A stretch of DNA of 64,000 nucleotides from the NCBI GenBank assembly GCA_003008705.1, contig PDUO01000012.1, positions 696,870 through 760,869 on the forward strand, given 5' to 3'. The position numbers and the translations under genes are program-made. This document shows positions 1-11,600 of the stretch, piece after piece. This DNA is from Pezicula radicicola. Lineage: Eukaryota; Ascomycota; Leotiomycetes; Helotiales; Dermateaceae. Numbering within the stretch: the first letter of the stretch is position 1; each line of letters opens with the position of its first letter. The notes beneath the pieces were generated by a model. It was not told where the DNA came from, did not search any database, and saw only the letters and a list, made by a program, of their open reading frames with translations.

Positions 1-207
1 CAGTACTAATTCCATCCGTCCTCCATCGCATAAGTTGACGCCGAACTCGTACACCTCCTAATCCTATCAATACTAAACACACAGACAATACAAAAAAAGA
101 ATAGACAAACCGATACCCAAACCTTAATTAATACAGGAAAGCTTGCTTTTCGTCCCATTCCTTACGTCGCCAAATTTGAACCTTTACTCCGAGACTTAGC
201 AAGTTGG

Positions 208-2148
208 TCATAGACCCATTTGGCCGCCTGGCCCATAACCTGCACGCAAGCCAACGTCACCTGCAGCTGCCTTCCTAGCTCTATGCTTCTCGGCCCATTC
301 CCTACTTGCTTGACGGCCTCGTTCAGCTGCTGCTTCCCGTGCAAGCTTAGCTGCGGCCTCACGTTCTCGCTTTTCCCTCTCTAAATCCTCAGTGAGTTTT
401 TGATCTCGGCTGTAAATCTCCCTTGCACGCTGTCTCTGGATCTGTGTATCAGATGCAGAGATGCTGCGTTGCACCATACCAGTCATCGAAGGACCTGCGG
501 TGGTGACCGGTTTGCGTGAGGCTATTTCAGCAGGGCCTCGAGCACGCGGTGAGGAAGTGTTGGCCTTGATAAGTTCTGCGATCGAGGGACGATGAGAGCC
601 AACGTTTGCGCCTTGCTTACCAGGTGTGAGTTTGCCGCTCTCTATCTCAGCACCAACCTTGCTCTGTCGTGCGCGACTTGCTATTGTATCACGAGGAAAC
701 GCATTAGGCTGCATGCTTGTGCGATTCGGTGTGGCCTTGAATTCTCGACGCTTACGCTCCTCTTCTTCTTGGGCCTTCAAACGAGCTTCGTGTGCTTCTC
801 TCTTTCTTCGAGATATTACTTCTCCAGGGAGTTCGAACGCTGGTTTCGTGGGCGGCTTGGTTGATTTGATTCTGGAAATTGTATGCGACTTAGCTGTCTT
901 CTTAGCATTGGCTTCACCTGCTTCTCGTTGAGCTTGACGAGCGTCACGTTGTTCTCGTAATCTCTTCGCTACCGCTTCGCCAGGCAATTCAAAAGCTGGA
1001 ACGGTTACGGGTTTGGTGGATTTAGCTAGCGAATTTGGAGCAGCAAGACTAGCAGGCCGCCTGGCTGTTGTTCTCTTCTGCTCGGGCGCTTTTCTTGCAT
1101 CTTCGGCAGAATGATCGGTCTCGTTAGCTGAACCACGTAGAATCATCGATGTTGTCTTTCTGATGACGGATGTTCTGGGAGCTGTAGGTTTGCTTCGCAT
1201 GGTTGAGAATCCGGGGTTTGCATTCCGTTGCTTTGTCTTATTGTTTTCAGAGATTGCACGACTGGCAACTGATTCCTCTTCTTCGGTTGGCTGTATTATC
1301 TGTGCCGATGCGGCAACAGCATCCATGGCTTCCTCTAGTTCATCAAGAGCTTCGACAGAATCTTCAATACGGGAGACTGGTTTTGCTGGGGACCGAGAGG
1401 TAATGGCTCCGACGAAAGAATCATCATCTGAATCGGCCGCCGGAGGTGCAGATCTTCGTCTCATTTCATCGTGATAACGACTCTCGACTTCTTCGAGGGT
1501 GATGGTCTGCTTTGCCGGAGTCTGATTTAAGCTCTTGCATGGCTCGTCCTTATTCTGTTTTGAGTCAAGGAAATTATCAAGTGCCTTCTCCGCTGGGCGG
1601 TCTTGACGAGTATCGGATTCCTCCGATGCAGCAGTTGTAGAAGTAATAGAACGATAATCACGGAATGAAGGTCCACTGTACGATATGTTCCGCTCAAGTG
1701 GAGGGGACGGGATAGCAATATTGTCGTCTCTCTGCGCCTCGAGTGCCGAAGTTCCTGTCTGTGATCGGGTCACTCGCTTGTTTGGTGCTTGATAAGGAGG
1801 GCGCTCGGTTTCATCGAGGGTGAGGTCTTTTAAGCGTACAATGAGACTACCATCGCTACCCTTGACTTGTGGGGCATGGGAATTGTTAGAGACATCGGTT
1901 ATAGGAACGGTCGAAGAGCTCTCCTTCTTGCTTCGGGGTTTTCTGGTTGACTTTATGCTGCCAATGGCTCTCTGGTATGCCGCCTTGAGGCCTTTGATCT
2001 CATTCGCCGTCGCATCATCGTCGTGGGGAATTGAGTTGCCAGCAAGCTCAACTAGAGCTGGCATTTGGGTAGGGGTCGAGTGGTGCATGGTGAAAGCTGT
2101 TTGATCTTCAGGAATGTTGACTTTCTGCGATCTCGTCACTCGAGGCAT
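208..2148 (-). CDS. Basic, disordered coiled-coil protein with duplicated FELPGE blocks (possibly TPX2-like)
   Basis: Single-exon reading frame of 646 residues. The start is the ATG of MPRVTRSQK at 2148; the frame remains open a few codons upstream but with no other ATG. The protein is rich in Ser, Thr, Lys, Arg and Glu and looks largely disordered, with TRSQ motifs near residues 5 and 130. Two related blocks, PAFELPGEAVAKRLREQ near residue 384 and PAFELPGEVISRRKRE near residue 435, are each followed by charged helices. The second runs into REFKATP and later DTIASRARQSK. This order (LPGE, charged helix, FKA-P) resembles microtubule-binding TPX2-family repeats, which would suit a spindle-associated role beside Dad2 and shugoshin, but that is inference. 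The C-terminal 80 residues are a strongly charged, alanine-rich predicted helix. Product function is otherwise not recognised. Confidence 0.8.
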   Translation of the reverse strand: MPRVTRSQKVNIPEDQTAFTMHHSTPTQMPALVELAGNSIPHDDDATANEIKGLKAAYQRAIGSIKSTRKPRSKKESSSTVPITDVSNNSHAPQVKGSDGSLIVRLKDLTLDETERPPYQAPNKRVTRSQTGTSALEAQRDDNIAIPSPPLERNISYSGPSFRDYRSITSTTAASEESDTRQDRPAEKALDNFLDSKQNKDEPCKSLNQTPAKQTITLEEVESRYHDEMRRRSAPPAADSDDDSFVGAITSRSPAKPVSRIEDSVEALDELEEAMDAVAASAQIIQPTEEEESVASRAISENNKTKQRNANPGFSTMRSKPTAPRTSVIRKTTSMILRGSANETDHSAEDARKAPEQKRTTARRPASLAAPNSLAKSTKPVTVPAFELPGEAVAKRLREQRDARQAQREAGEANAKKTAKSHTISRIKSTKPPTKPAFELPGEVISRRKREAHEARLKAQEEEERKRREFKATPNRTSMQPNAFPRDTIASRARQSKVGAEIESGKLTPGKQGANVGSHRPSIAELIKANTSSPRARGPAEIASRKPVTTAGPSMTGMVQRSISASDTQIQRQRAREIYSRDQKLTEDLEREKREREAAAKLAREAAAERGRQASREWAEKHRARKAAAGDVGLRAGYGPGGQMGL

Positions 2149-3482
2149 TGTTGTCGGAAGCAAGGACTCAATTGAGTTCTTGGAAGTAAATCAGTGACTC
2201 GTAGCTCTAGATATGGGATAGGTATGAGATGAATGCACACATACAGCTAATGTTGATATCTTGGTGGGATGAAGCCTCAGCTCCAAAGCTCTTATCGATT
2301 GTTGTGCGAGGTTGGACCATGCGGAATTATACGTGGATGGGATGTGCATACATTTAACTTCTTTAAGGCACGACGAGTAAGATGTTAGGTAATTCCCTTA
2401 AGATTTGAGACATTGGCCCGGCAACCACATTGGGGAGTCGCGACTACGGTGGATTATTCAAATAGAGCGGCATGCCGGTCCGGCAGATTACAATATTTGC
2501 GCCGATGAAGTACTCAAACTGATTGAATACGTAGGTACGGTAAGTTCAAAAAATTAAAATTAAAATAGAAAGGAGCAAGGCCATGCAGATCTACCTACAC
2601 CTGGTGGAAAGTACCAACGCCTGTCTAGGTCTTTCGAAGTGGAGTTACTGTTGACATGCCAAGTGAGGCGTTTTTGCAGTGCCGCTTTCTGTGTCCATCG
2701 CGAAACTGTCGCGACTTTTCACCGCAAACGTCATTCTGTGGCCACATGGATTTTGAGTTATCCAAGTTGATCGACGACTGTCAAAATAAAACAGTTGTGA
2801 TGAAATGTCAAGTAGGTAATTTCAGTGCTTTTTTTTTTCTACTCCCGTCATTTATTGCATGATGAATGAGGGAGAGAGATCATGATGGGTACCCTCAACG
2901 ACTGGGATAAATTCGTGAGGTGGATCCAACGGTTTGTTGATAAGTATCTCAGGTAGGTGGGTAGTGGTTCTAATTCATTAAATCTAATTGCACAACTCGG
3001 AAGTGCGTAAAAACTATGAGTTACTTGGGGGGTCAAAGACAGCGTTCGGGAACCACAAGTACAGAGTATTTGATGATTGAACACTCAGATCGTGGCACAC
3101 TCAACCTAGATTTGATCCGTACATACTATCAATTTAATGATTGAGAACCCAAATTTGTCACAAAGGATCGGAGCCGCTGTACTCCGTAGTTGAGCTATAT
3201 GCTGACCTGAATTTTACGTTGCTGACCGAAAGCCCACCAGTGAACTATCTACCAGTCAGAGATCCATAGTCAAAGGGCATTCCGACAACTTCACTGAACC
3301 GTTCATTTGCAACCTACATTCATATTATCCCCAATAAGCAAGATCATGTTTATCCCATCCTTCTATTCCCAACCCATAATTCCTGACAGAAGCATCCGAC
3401 GCCCCTCAAATGCCTTGGTGACCTTCATAATTCATTTATGCATCCTTCAAGAGAACAAAATTGACACCTGTACCATGCTCCT
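2149..3482. other. Intergenic region between the FELPGE gene and Dad2
   Basis: About 1.3 kb upstream of the FELPGE gene and downstream of Dad2. Short open frames here (for example 2656-2862 and 3307-3561) show no recognisable protein features. I see no RNA gene or mobile element. Confidence 0.5.
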
Positions 3483-4044
3483 CTACTCTGTAGTTTCTCC
3501 TTCGGCAGCGATATGTTGCAGCGTAGGCGCATGTTCCGTTGGTATTCTTACGAGAGTCTGAGGAAGGTCTAGCTCAGTCTTCTTTGGTGCCTCTTCTTCG
3601 CCCTCTTCTGTTTCTTTTGGTTTGGGAATTTTCGCTACCCACTTATTAGCTGAGCCTCTTGCGACGCTAGGAAATTGTACTGACTTGATGCCATACTGAT
3701 CGCTCGAAGAACGTTGTGCCAGTTGCCAAGTACCATTGCAACAGCTAGAGGTGCGTATATTAGAAGGAGTCTTTCATGAGAACATGCTTGCGCCATTAAG
3801 CAATGCGCGATGACCACATACCCTCTGTTCCATCTGAGAGTGTGGATAGTTTCTCCTCAAGCATCTGCATCTGTCCAGCCAATCCTGCACTGAGATCTCT
3901 GAGCTCCTTCAGATTCTCCAACTCGGCCTTTTTTTCATTGATGCGCGCCAGCAACATTGGCGACTGCCCCGCAGAACCTAAACTACCGGATGCTGATTGT
4001 TGTCGCAGATGCGTTGGCAGAGCAGGTCTAGATGAGTAAGACAT
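3483..4044 (-). CDS. DAD2: DASH complex subunit Dad2
   Basis: Three exons on the minus strand: 4044-3822, 3744-3685 and 3634-3483, giving 144 residues. Intron 1 (77 bp) starts GTATGT and ends CTCTAG. Intron 2 (50 bp) starts GTCAGT, has a CTAAT branch site and ends GGGTAG. The spliced product contains ARINEKKAELENLKELRDLS, then a glutamine/leucine helix, LSDGTEAVAMVLGNW and NVLRAISMASTKIPKP, the conserved core of Dad2. Dad2 is a small helical subunit of the DASH (Dam1) ring that couples kinetochores to spindle microtubules in fungi. The C-terminal tail is acidic then TPT-rich, as in filamentous ascomycete orthologues. Unspliced reading through intron 2 would end at a TAG 16 codons later, so correct splicing is needed for the tail. 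It lies head to head with shugoshin. Confidence 0.93.
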
Positions 4045-4440
4045 AGTCGATAAAATGTATAGTGTAGAATGGTAATGACGTTCAAACTCTTTTGTTTGTC
4101 GCGGATTTTCTTTGAACGTCTCCCTTGGGCGTGACAGCGATTTCACTATTGGACCTTATCGAAGTATCTCGCGACGTCTGGCTGTCTGGCTGGGGCTGAC
4201 CAGTTGCTACGACAGGGGTAACCCCTGGGGTAAATTTCGGCCTACTAACCCAATATGGCCTGAAAGTAAACAGAACGAGCCGACCTCCTAATTTCTTTGT
4301 TGATTCAGTTTTGTATCACCATCATAACCTTCAACATTGCTGAAATTCGCCTGAATCTTTGCTTCGCCTCAAAGCAGACAGGCTCTTGGCCTTCCAAGCA
4401 CCAGTTTAATCACTTAATCTTTGCCGCATGCTCAGTACAG
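4045..4440. promoter_or_regulatory. Shared divergent promoter of DAD2 and shugoshin
   Basis: The start codons of two divergently transcribed chromosome-segregation genes are 396 bp apart, so both promoters must lie here or overlap. Visible features are a GC-richer core with TCGCGACG (about 4168-4175) and a small dyad GGGGTAACCCC (about 4215-4225). I see no clear TATA box. Co-regulation in the cell cycle is inferred from the shared promoter and roles. Confidence 0.6.
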
Positions 4441-6688
4441 ATGGCGCGCCTCAACGAGCCAGCTGCGCCGGTTGAAAGTATTGAGTCACGTACGTTCCCC
4501 AGCTGCAAATTTACAGAATTTTCTTCTCATAATATATCTTCTAGTCAAGCGCAAGTTTATGCGCCAGAATCGTGACCTTGCGAGAGCCAATTCTGCCCAG
4601 TCACTGCGGATACGAAACCTCGAAAACGAAATATCCAAAATTCTGGCCGACAACCTTGGACTGCGCGAACAAATATTACACCTCCAAAACGAATTAGACA
4701 ATGGCAAAGCAAAGAAAATAGCGGACCACGCAGGGGCTATTAGGTCACAGTTGGAGGCAAAGCTCTTGGAAATTGGGGCATTGATTACTGGGCTTGGAGA
4801 TGAAGCTCCACCAAAGAAACAGTCACCCAGATCCAGTAGACTGATGAGGACAAGTCCAAAGAGAAGCCAAGATCAGAGGAATTGGAAAAATATATGCAGC
4901 CTGAGCGAAGCTGTTGCTGCCCAAGAAGGGAGATTGCCACCTATTCTTGAGAACAAGACGTATCCCAGGAGGACTCTGGAGTGCGTCAAATCTTCCTCGA
5001 TTATATTTAGTGCACTTAACTGACACGTATACAGACTACAAGAACTCACAGCTATTCTTGCAGAGCAATCCGCAAATTCTACGGACTCACCAGAGATTGG
5101 ACCTCCTCCCGTATCACAATTCGTTGACGAAGATCCAGTAAAGATAGACTTACCAACAAAAACCCGGACCAACGAGAACGAAGAACTTGAAGGTCTAAAT
5201 CCTGTCTTGTCAGCCAACCTCGAGCAAAGAAAGAAACGCCGAGATAGTACTACTATCACCGAAGCGAAAAAGAATGATCCTCCGAATGTGACTACTGGAT
5301 CGCTGAAGACTGGAGCTAAGCGGAAACTCAGCGTTAGGGATGATGACGAAAACACGAATGCTAAGAAGACCCAAGTCTCCCCAGATGATTCGTTCTCCTA
5401 CACACGCCTTAATGGCGAGGCAAGAACAAGGCTTGGACCTCCCAGTGAGAAGCTAGTAACCAAGACTACACGGGACTTGGCGGTTGCCCGGGGAGCGCCT
5501 CGGGATAAAACGGTGTCATCCAGCGTATCCACTAGGAGGGTTCTAGCCCCCAAAAGCGTTAACAACTCCCCGAGAAAATCAATAAAGCAACAGGTTGTCG
5601 ATGAGGTGAAGACGGTAAAGGCCGAAATCGCCAAATCAAATTCTGCCATCGATCGATTGCGTGAAAGAAGGGAAGAGACAATTCCCGTGAGGCCTGGGAT
5701 TGAGCCTGTGCCAGAAGCGGTAGATATTGAACCGGAACCGGAGACACCAGCAGGACTGGACCTCTTTTCGCCCGCTTCATCACAGCCATCTACAGCCCGT
5801 CCCGACTCACGGGATACACCACCTCCTCCAGAATTGGGCCAAGGGCAGGAAGGACAACGGCCGAGTCGAAGAGCCCGAGGCGCAGTTAGTTATGCAGAAC
5901 CTAATCTGCGAGACAAGATGAGGAGACCAACCAAAGAGCTTGTTGACGCAGTGGCCAGAGAAGCAGCTCGCCAGACGGCCTCTGCCAAACTCGAAGAAGT
6001 AGCGGGAAATGTCACAATAAAGGCAGAGCCCGAGGCGGATGACGCATGGAAGAGTTTGCCTGTTCCATCTTCTGTGACTGTGGAAGCAAGCAGTCCACTT
6101 AGTGGGAAGATGTCGACTTCCACTGCGACTGTTCTTCCCAGCGGCCTCATTTCTCACAGGAAACGACGTGAGTCTTCTTTACCGCAAGATACAGAGCCAG
6201 TTAGAACGGGGTCAGGCGGTGTGATTTCAGCTCTCTTAGCAAACACTAGGAGAAGCAAGGGCGAAAATAGAGAGAAATCGCCAGGCGATGAAGCTGAGCT
6301 TGCAAAAGCCATGTCGAATCTTGATGTCTATGACTTTCGGTGCTCTTCGCCAAGCCTAGCGCAAGAGACAGTGCCCAAGACAGAGACAGAAACAAAAGTA
6401 CTTCCTAGGCAGTCGAGACGGCATTCTTCCATTGTACGAGATTTGGCCGTAGGCGATGAGGGAGAAGTCTCAGATATAGAGGCACCAAAGAGGCAATCCT
6501 CGTTTGCATCTCGAAGAAGAACTACAACGCTGGGGCAGAGAAGTTTCTCAGCAACTAAAGAGCCTGCGAAAGATGAGGAAGCAGAGAAGACTTCAAAAAG
6601 GACGAGCGGTACAACAAGTGATGATGAAGTAGGAGCAGTAACAACAAGAGCTGATAGAGTGTCAAGAAGACGAAGTATGATGATATGA
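4441..6688 (+). CDS. SGO1: Shugoshin (centromeric cohesin protector)
   Basis: Three exons, 4441-4489, 4545-4980 and 5035-6688, encode 712 residues; introns of 55 and 54 bp have clean GT-AG ends. The start MARLNEPAAPVESIE is typical of fungal shugoshins. Residues 17-80 hold the N-terminal coiled coil (LKRKFMRQNRDLARANSAQS, RIRNLENEISKILADNLGLR), the known homodimerisation and PP2A-binding segment. Near residues 437-460 lies the basic C-terminal shugoshin motif (RPSRRARGAVSYAEPNLRDK), which in the family binds phosphorylated histone H2A at centromeres. The middle is long, charged and disordered. Shugoshin recruits PP2A to protect cohesin at meiosis and to sense tension in mitosis. Single-copy shugoshin is usual in filamentous ascomycetes; whether this one equals Sgo1 or Sgo2 of fission yeast cannot be decided from sequence alone. 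Confidence 0.95.
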
Positions 6689-7017
6689 AGGATGTTTTTT
6701 ATACTTAGCGTTTGGTGTTTGGATGAGCGAATTCTGTATAGATGTGAGCGCTGGGCCAGCGGCTTTAATGGTTTCTTTGGACTACGAACGAGATGATATG
6801 ATACCAATGGTGCTTTTCAATAAAGCCTTTTACTTCCTCTATGATTCTGCGCCAAATGATGCATTTTGGTTAGCATCCGAAGGCCTTCGACTCGCTTTAT
6901 CTTTCAAGGCCAGTGAATGTCCTGTATAAACACAGGTATGGATATGCTTCCCAGCCCAAAGTAGGTACCTGATGATGTCTTTTCCAGCAAAATAACTCAA
7001 CCGCAGAGTATCTTGCC
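6689..7017. other. Tail-to-tail intergenic region, shugoshin / VPS29
   Basis: Holds the 3' ends of two convergent genes in about 330 bp. No further gene is visible. Confidence 0.5.
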
Positions 7018-7897
7018 TCACGTACCACCCACGTTTTTGGTGTAGGTGATCTTCTCCACGCCCACGTTCTCAACTCCATTAGCATCCTTCCTCAACTGAT
7101 AAACGTAAAGCGTCAAAGAGATTCCCTGAACCTAATCATCACAAAAATTGTCAGCACGTCAACGCCCAAAATGAAAGAAGCATATCACATCCCAATAAAC
7201 CAACCAACCAACTAAAAAGAAAGAATAAAAAACAAATCTTAGACAAAACAAATATAAACAAAAAGAAGAAGAGAAAAAAAACTCACATCCATCAACACAA
7301 AACTCGGAACCATCTCCTCCCCTTCAGCAACCCACCCGGTAGTAAAAGCCCCCGTAGCACTCCCAGGATTAACAAAGAACTTGCCCTCATACTCATAAGC
7401 ATCAAAACGATGAGTACCACCCCAACAAAGAACATCCACATCAAGTTTATTAGCCTCGGCCAATAACAAATCCGTCTCCCCCGGATTAACAACCGTAAAA
7501 CCTTCTAAAAATCCTATGCGAAGAGAGCCGTGTGTTACTACTTGTGATAATGGTAAGGATGTGGCTTCGGAATCGAATCGTCCTTTTACTATCTTGAGGT
7601 CTGGGGCGATGGAGCGTAGGTAGTCGTATGTGGGTTTGTCGGTTAGGTTTCCTAGGCAGAGGGTTTGGCCTATTTTTCCTGGGGTGAGCAGTTTTTTGAA
7701 CTGTGTGAGAGTGGGTTGGTTAGTTAGAGTGTTTTGAAGGGATTGAGGGAGGTTTGGGGAGGACAATTGATGATAATTGTAATTGGGGAGGAGGAAAGGA
7801 AAGGAGGGGAAGGGAGGGGACTTGCTTTCGCGGGGATGTCGAGGGCTCGGTCTGGGATGTGGAGGTCTCCGATTACGAGGACGAGCCGGGATGTCAT
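7018..7897 (-). CDS. VPS29: Retromer subunit VPS29
   Basis: Three exons on the minus strand: 7897-7826, 7700-7287 and 7131-7018, giving 199 residues. VPS29 has a metallophosphoesterase fold and, with VPS35 and VPS26, forms the retromer core that recycles cargo from endosomes to the Golgi. Visible family motifs are RLVLVIGDLHIPDRALDIPA at the N-terminus, KFKKLLTPGKIGQTLCLGNL, DVDVLCWGGTHRFDAYEYEG and FFVNPGSATGA. Intron 1 (125 bp) has a GC donor (AAA then GCAAGT) and a CACACAG acceptor; no GT donor nearby keeps the conserved join IPAK-FKKLL. Intron 2 (155 bp) is GT-AG. The usual GDFD motif reads KGRFDSE and the canonical GHTH is GGTH, so catalytic metal binding looks lost, as expected for a scaffold. 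Length is normal for the family. Confidence 0.94.
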
Positions 7898-8681
7898 GAT
7901 TGCGGTTGTGGTTGCGGTTGTGGATTGTATGTGGGTGCGTGATTATGATCTGTTCATTGAAGCTCTAACGGTGCGAGGTGAGGGGGGTGTTGTCTTGGGA
8001 GCTTGGGCGGCGCAATGTGAGAGTGTTCGCGCGCGAGGCTTTGGGTTGACGTTGGAGCTCTTGTCGGGTCTGGTGGGTCGTTGCTATGAGGTGTGTATAT
8101 AGTTAATTGTGGGTGTCTTCTTATTGTTTATTTGGTCACCCTTATAGCTAGCTATAACTTACCTGACTCTTTCTGACCTTGAAGGAACGATATCTATCAC
8201 ATCTAGATATAATGGGTTTCTTTATATAATAGGAGACTCAACTGTTAATTACCTATCTTTTCTTAATCTTTTAAATTTTTGAAATCACAATCTCAACTAG
8301 AAATTCCTAGAAAGAGGAAGAAAAACCCCACATAGCTTGTTTGTGATTGTTCTCTATGGGATCCGAATGAAATTCCAAAGATTACTTTACTTCACTGTGT
8401 TTAGGTAACTATCTCATGTAGACTTGAAATTTGAGTAATCTACGAAGTACATACTTACTTCGATCACACTCACTTCAACTAGGGTGATCAACCCAACTCA
8501 CTTAAGTACTTATTCACCTCGCTCCCACAAAACTGCACACATTACACTTCACTTATCAAATACTTAGGTATATAAACTCATCATCATCACAACCTATCAT
8601 GAACAAATCTAACAAAATATCATTAATATCCAAAAAAAAATCCCTCAAACCTCACAAACACATCCCCCTCCCCCATCCCAC
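7898..8681. other. Intergenic region, VPS29 promoter and glycosidase 3' flank
   Basis: About 780 bp, AT-rich from 8200 onward, carrying the VPS29 promoter and the 3' end of the glycosidase gene. No gene or structured RNA is visible. Confidence 0.5.
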
Positions 8682-11600
8682 TCACCCAAAAACCTCCACA
8701 ACCTGATAAGGACTTACAACAACACTATCCAACAACCCATACCCCACAGAAGCAGGTGGATTCACCCCCTCAAAATCCGTAGCAAAAACACCACTCGACT
8801 TAATCTCATCCCAAATAGCCCTCAAAGTATTACTCAAAGGAGTACTAACAATAACCTCTACATAATTCGTTCCATTATTTAATAAAGAAGTGATATCTGC
8901 TTTTGCTAATGTTATATCTAAGGGTGGTACTGTATTACCATTTATTGAAAGACGTGCTGTGTGGAATATTGATCCTAGATTTATTATTGCTCCTAGGGTT
9001 GTAGTACTGGTATTGGAGGTGGTTGGTGGCCATTCGAATTGTGTACTGTAGTAACCGCGTCCTGATGTATTTGATAAATCGACATCCGGAATTTGGTTCC
9101 AGGGGATTAGGGTTGGTAGATTGTAGGTTGTGTTTGTGCGGATGGCGATTGTTTGGATGTCAGAAAGATCTGTAGGTGGTTTCCATGATTCTATAATTAG
9201 TGTCCAGTTGCTTAGTTCGAATTCTGGTGTAAGCATCGGACTTAAAGTGATGGATGTTCCGGTTGACAATTCACAGGTTTGAGATTGTTGGTCGTAAGTA
9301 CGGAGAAGTGTTATTGAATTAGAAGAGTTATTGGTTGTGGATAATATGTTGGATGAGCATTGTTGGATGTATGGAGATGACTGCGTCTCGTTGAGCTTGA
9401 ATGCAACGATGGTACTTTGCCTTCCTGCTAGTTGGAAGGGAATTGTTGTCGTTGTTGATGTTTGTTGATATATGTTGATGGGCGTTATGGATCCTGTCCA
9501 TGCATCATACGCATATGGAGTACCTGTTGTGGCAAAAGTTATGTTCCCTGTTGAAAAATCTTGACCGGTGGGAACTGTGGCGACATCATTGTAAATATAG
9601 ATATATTCTGTTGCTGAAGCGTCATCTGTGCGCCAATACGTGTACCAGGTACCGTTTGCACTAATCACTGTTCGTGGCAGAATATTCAGTGATGAGAGAC
9701 TTGCAGCGAGACCTGTGTAAGGGACCTAGCGCCATTATATATTAATAATTTATTCAACTAGAAAAATCAAGGGAGTTCACTTACTGTATGAACATTTTCC
9801 AAGGAAGTAAGTTGTGTGATCGTCTCTATAGCAGAGGCAACTCCAGTTTGGTTGTAGCTCCCATACGTAGATGGTACACCTCCAGAGAATATTATTGGAA
9901 ACCCATCTTCAGCAAATTCAGCAAGCTTCGTAACTCCAAAGGGAGTAAGAGTATCATTGGCTCTGACAATCAGAGCTTTGAAAGCTTGTCTGTTTGGAGC
10001 CAAAACTCCATCGGCCACGTAAGCCTCCGGTAAGGCAAAATTATCTGGACTCAAGTATTCGTAAGAGTAGCCTAATTCTGGAATCAGTGCCTATAATAAG
10101 GTAAAGAATATTTATGTGGAAAATTTCTCATCGTACCTGCTTCCTCCAAGTCTGATGAATCGTACTGGGTGGGAATTACTACATAATCATCCAGCTTGGA
10201 CCAGAATACAAGATCAATCTTAGGAACACCAGTCTGCGCTATATACTGTGTACGTGAAGTAAAATCCAGGAAATCGGAATAGAAGTCCCAAGCAGGTTGG
10301 TGTCGACCATGCATCTCAGAAAAGAGGTAAGCGAAGGTTGTGAATCCGGGCCAAGTGGTATTCGGATAGCTACCTGAATATGGGTAGCCGTGAAGGATGA
10401 ATTGATTTATTGAACCTGCTACAGATCGCTTAATGTGGAATAAAACGTCGGGGATAGTTTGCTGATATGCTTTTCCGAAGACGGCTCCTAGCTCACTTGA
10501 TATAATACGTTTGCCTGCGAGATTGGCCGGTCCTGCGAATTGCCTATAAGCATCGATGAGATCTGAGAATCCTAGGCTTTCACATTCGGGTGCGTTAACG
10601 TAGGGGATACTGGCTAGCATATCCATTGGTAGGTTATATGCAACCTGGGCTGAGAATTGAATATCGAGACTTTGTTCTGACCATTCTGTCAAGGCTTGGA
10701 GGTACAGTTGATTGAGTTCAGTAAGCTGCGTGAAGTCAGGAAAGAAGACATTTCAGAGAAAATAGGTGTAACATTACAGTCTGCCGGTAGTCGTAAACGT
10801 GACTTGCACCACCGTCTGCCTCGTCTGTAAACCATACTACGGTTGGCGATCCAGGGAAGTCTACTAGTGGCACAAGTGGAAGATATTTATTGATACTATA
10901 GCCACGATTGGCAAGGAAGGCGCTCGGAAACTGAGGGGTCCAATATCTCTGCACACCGGTTCCAAACTCTTGACTATCTTCCCACATATAATTACCAACT
11001 TGCTTGATGAGATCCTTCGTCGAGTTCGTGAGTAAATACTGCTCCCAGAAATCGATGACGACTTGTGCTCCCAGAACTGAGAAGTGATCGACAACCCATG
11101 ATCCATTTTGTACATAGTTTTCAACTGGGGGCTGCGGAGCACCTGGAGCTTCAGTTGGACTTATTACTTCTCGATAACCAGAGGTTCTTTGATAGTATGC
11201 AAACAAAGTATAGTAAAGACCTGTTGTACTTGCTGGGAAATTTGCGGTGACGGATCCAGTCGAGCTGACAGAGGTTGTGATATCCGATAGAGAGCTTGCA
11301 GAGACGGTTATGTCCATTTGGCCGGTCGCAGAATTATTGATTGAACTCAAAATCAATGCGCTCGACGCTGATACGAAGTCACCAGAGCCCCATCCAGGAA
11401 GGATACCATCAAATGTCCCCCCTTTTGCAATAGTGACGTTGTACGCAATAAGATCCCAGAGAAGCCCATCAGAATCAGCTGGGGCTGGGACTCCAGCTCC
11501 TTGGTTGGCCCCTAGTGATAGATCAATAAGCAAGCCATTTTCGCTAGCAGTTGACAATGCCGTGTCTTGTAGTTCTTCTACATTGCGTTGTTAACATCCT

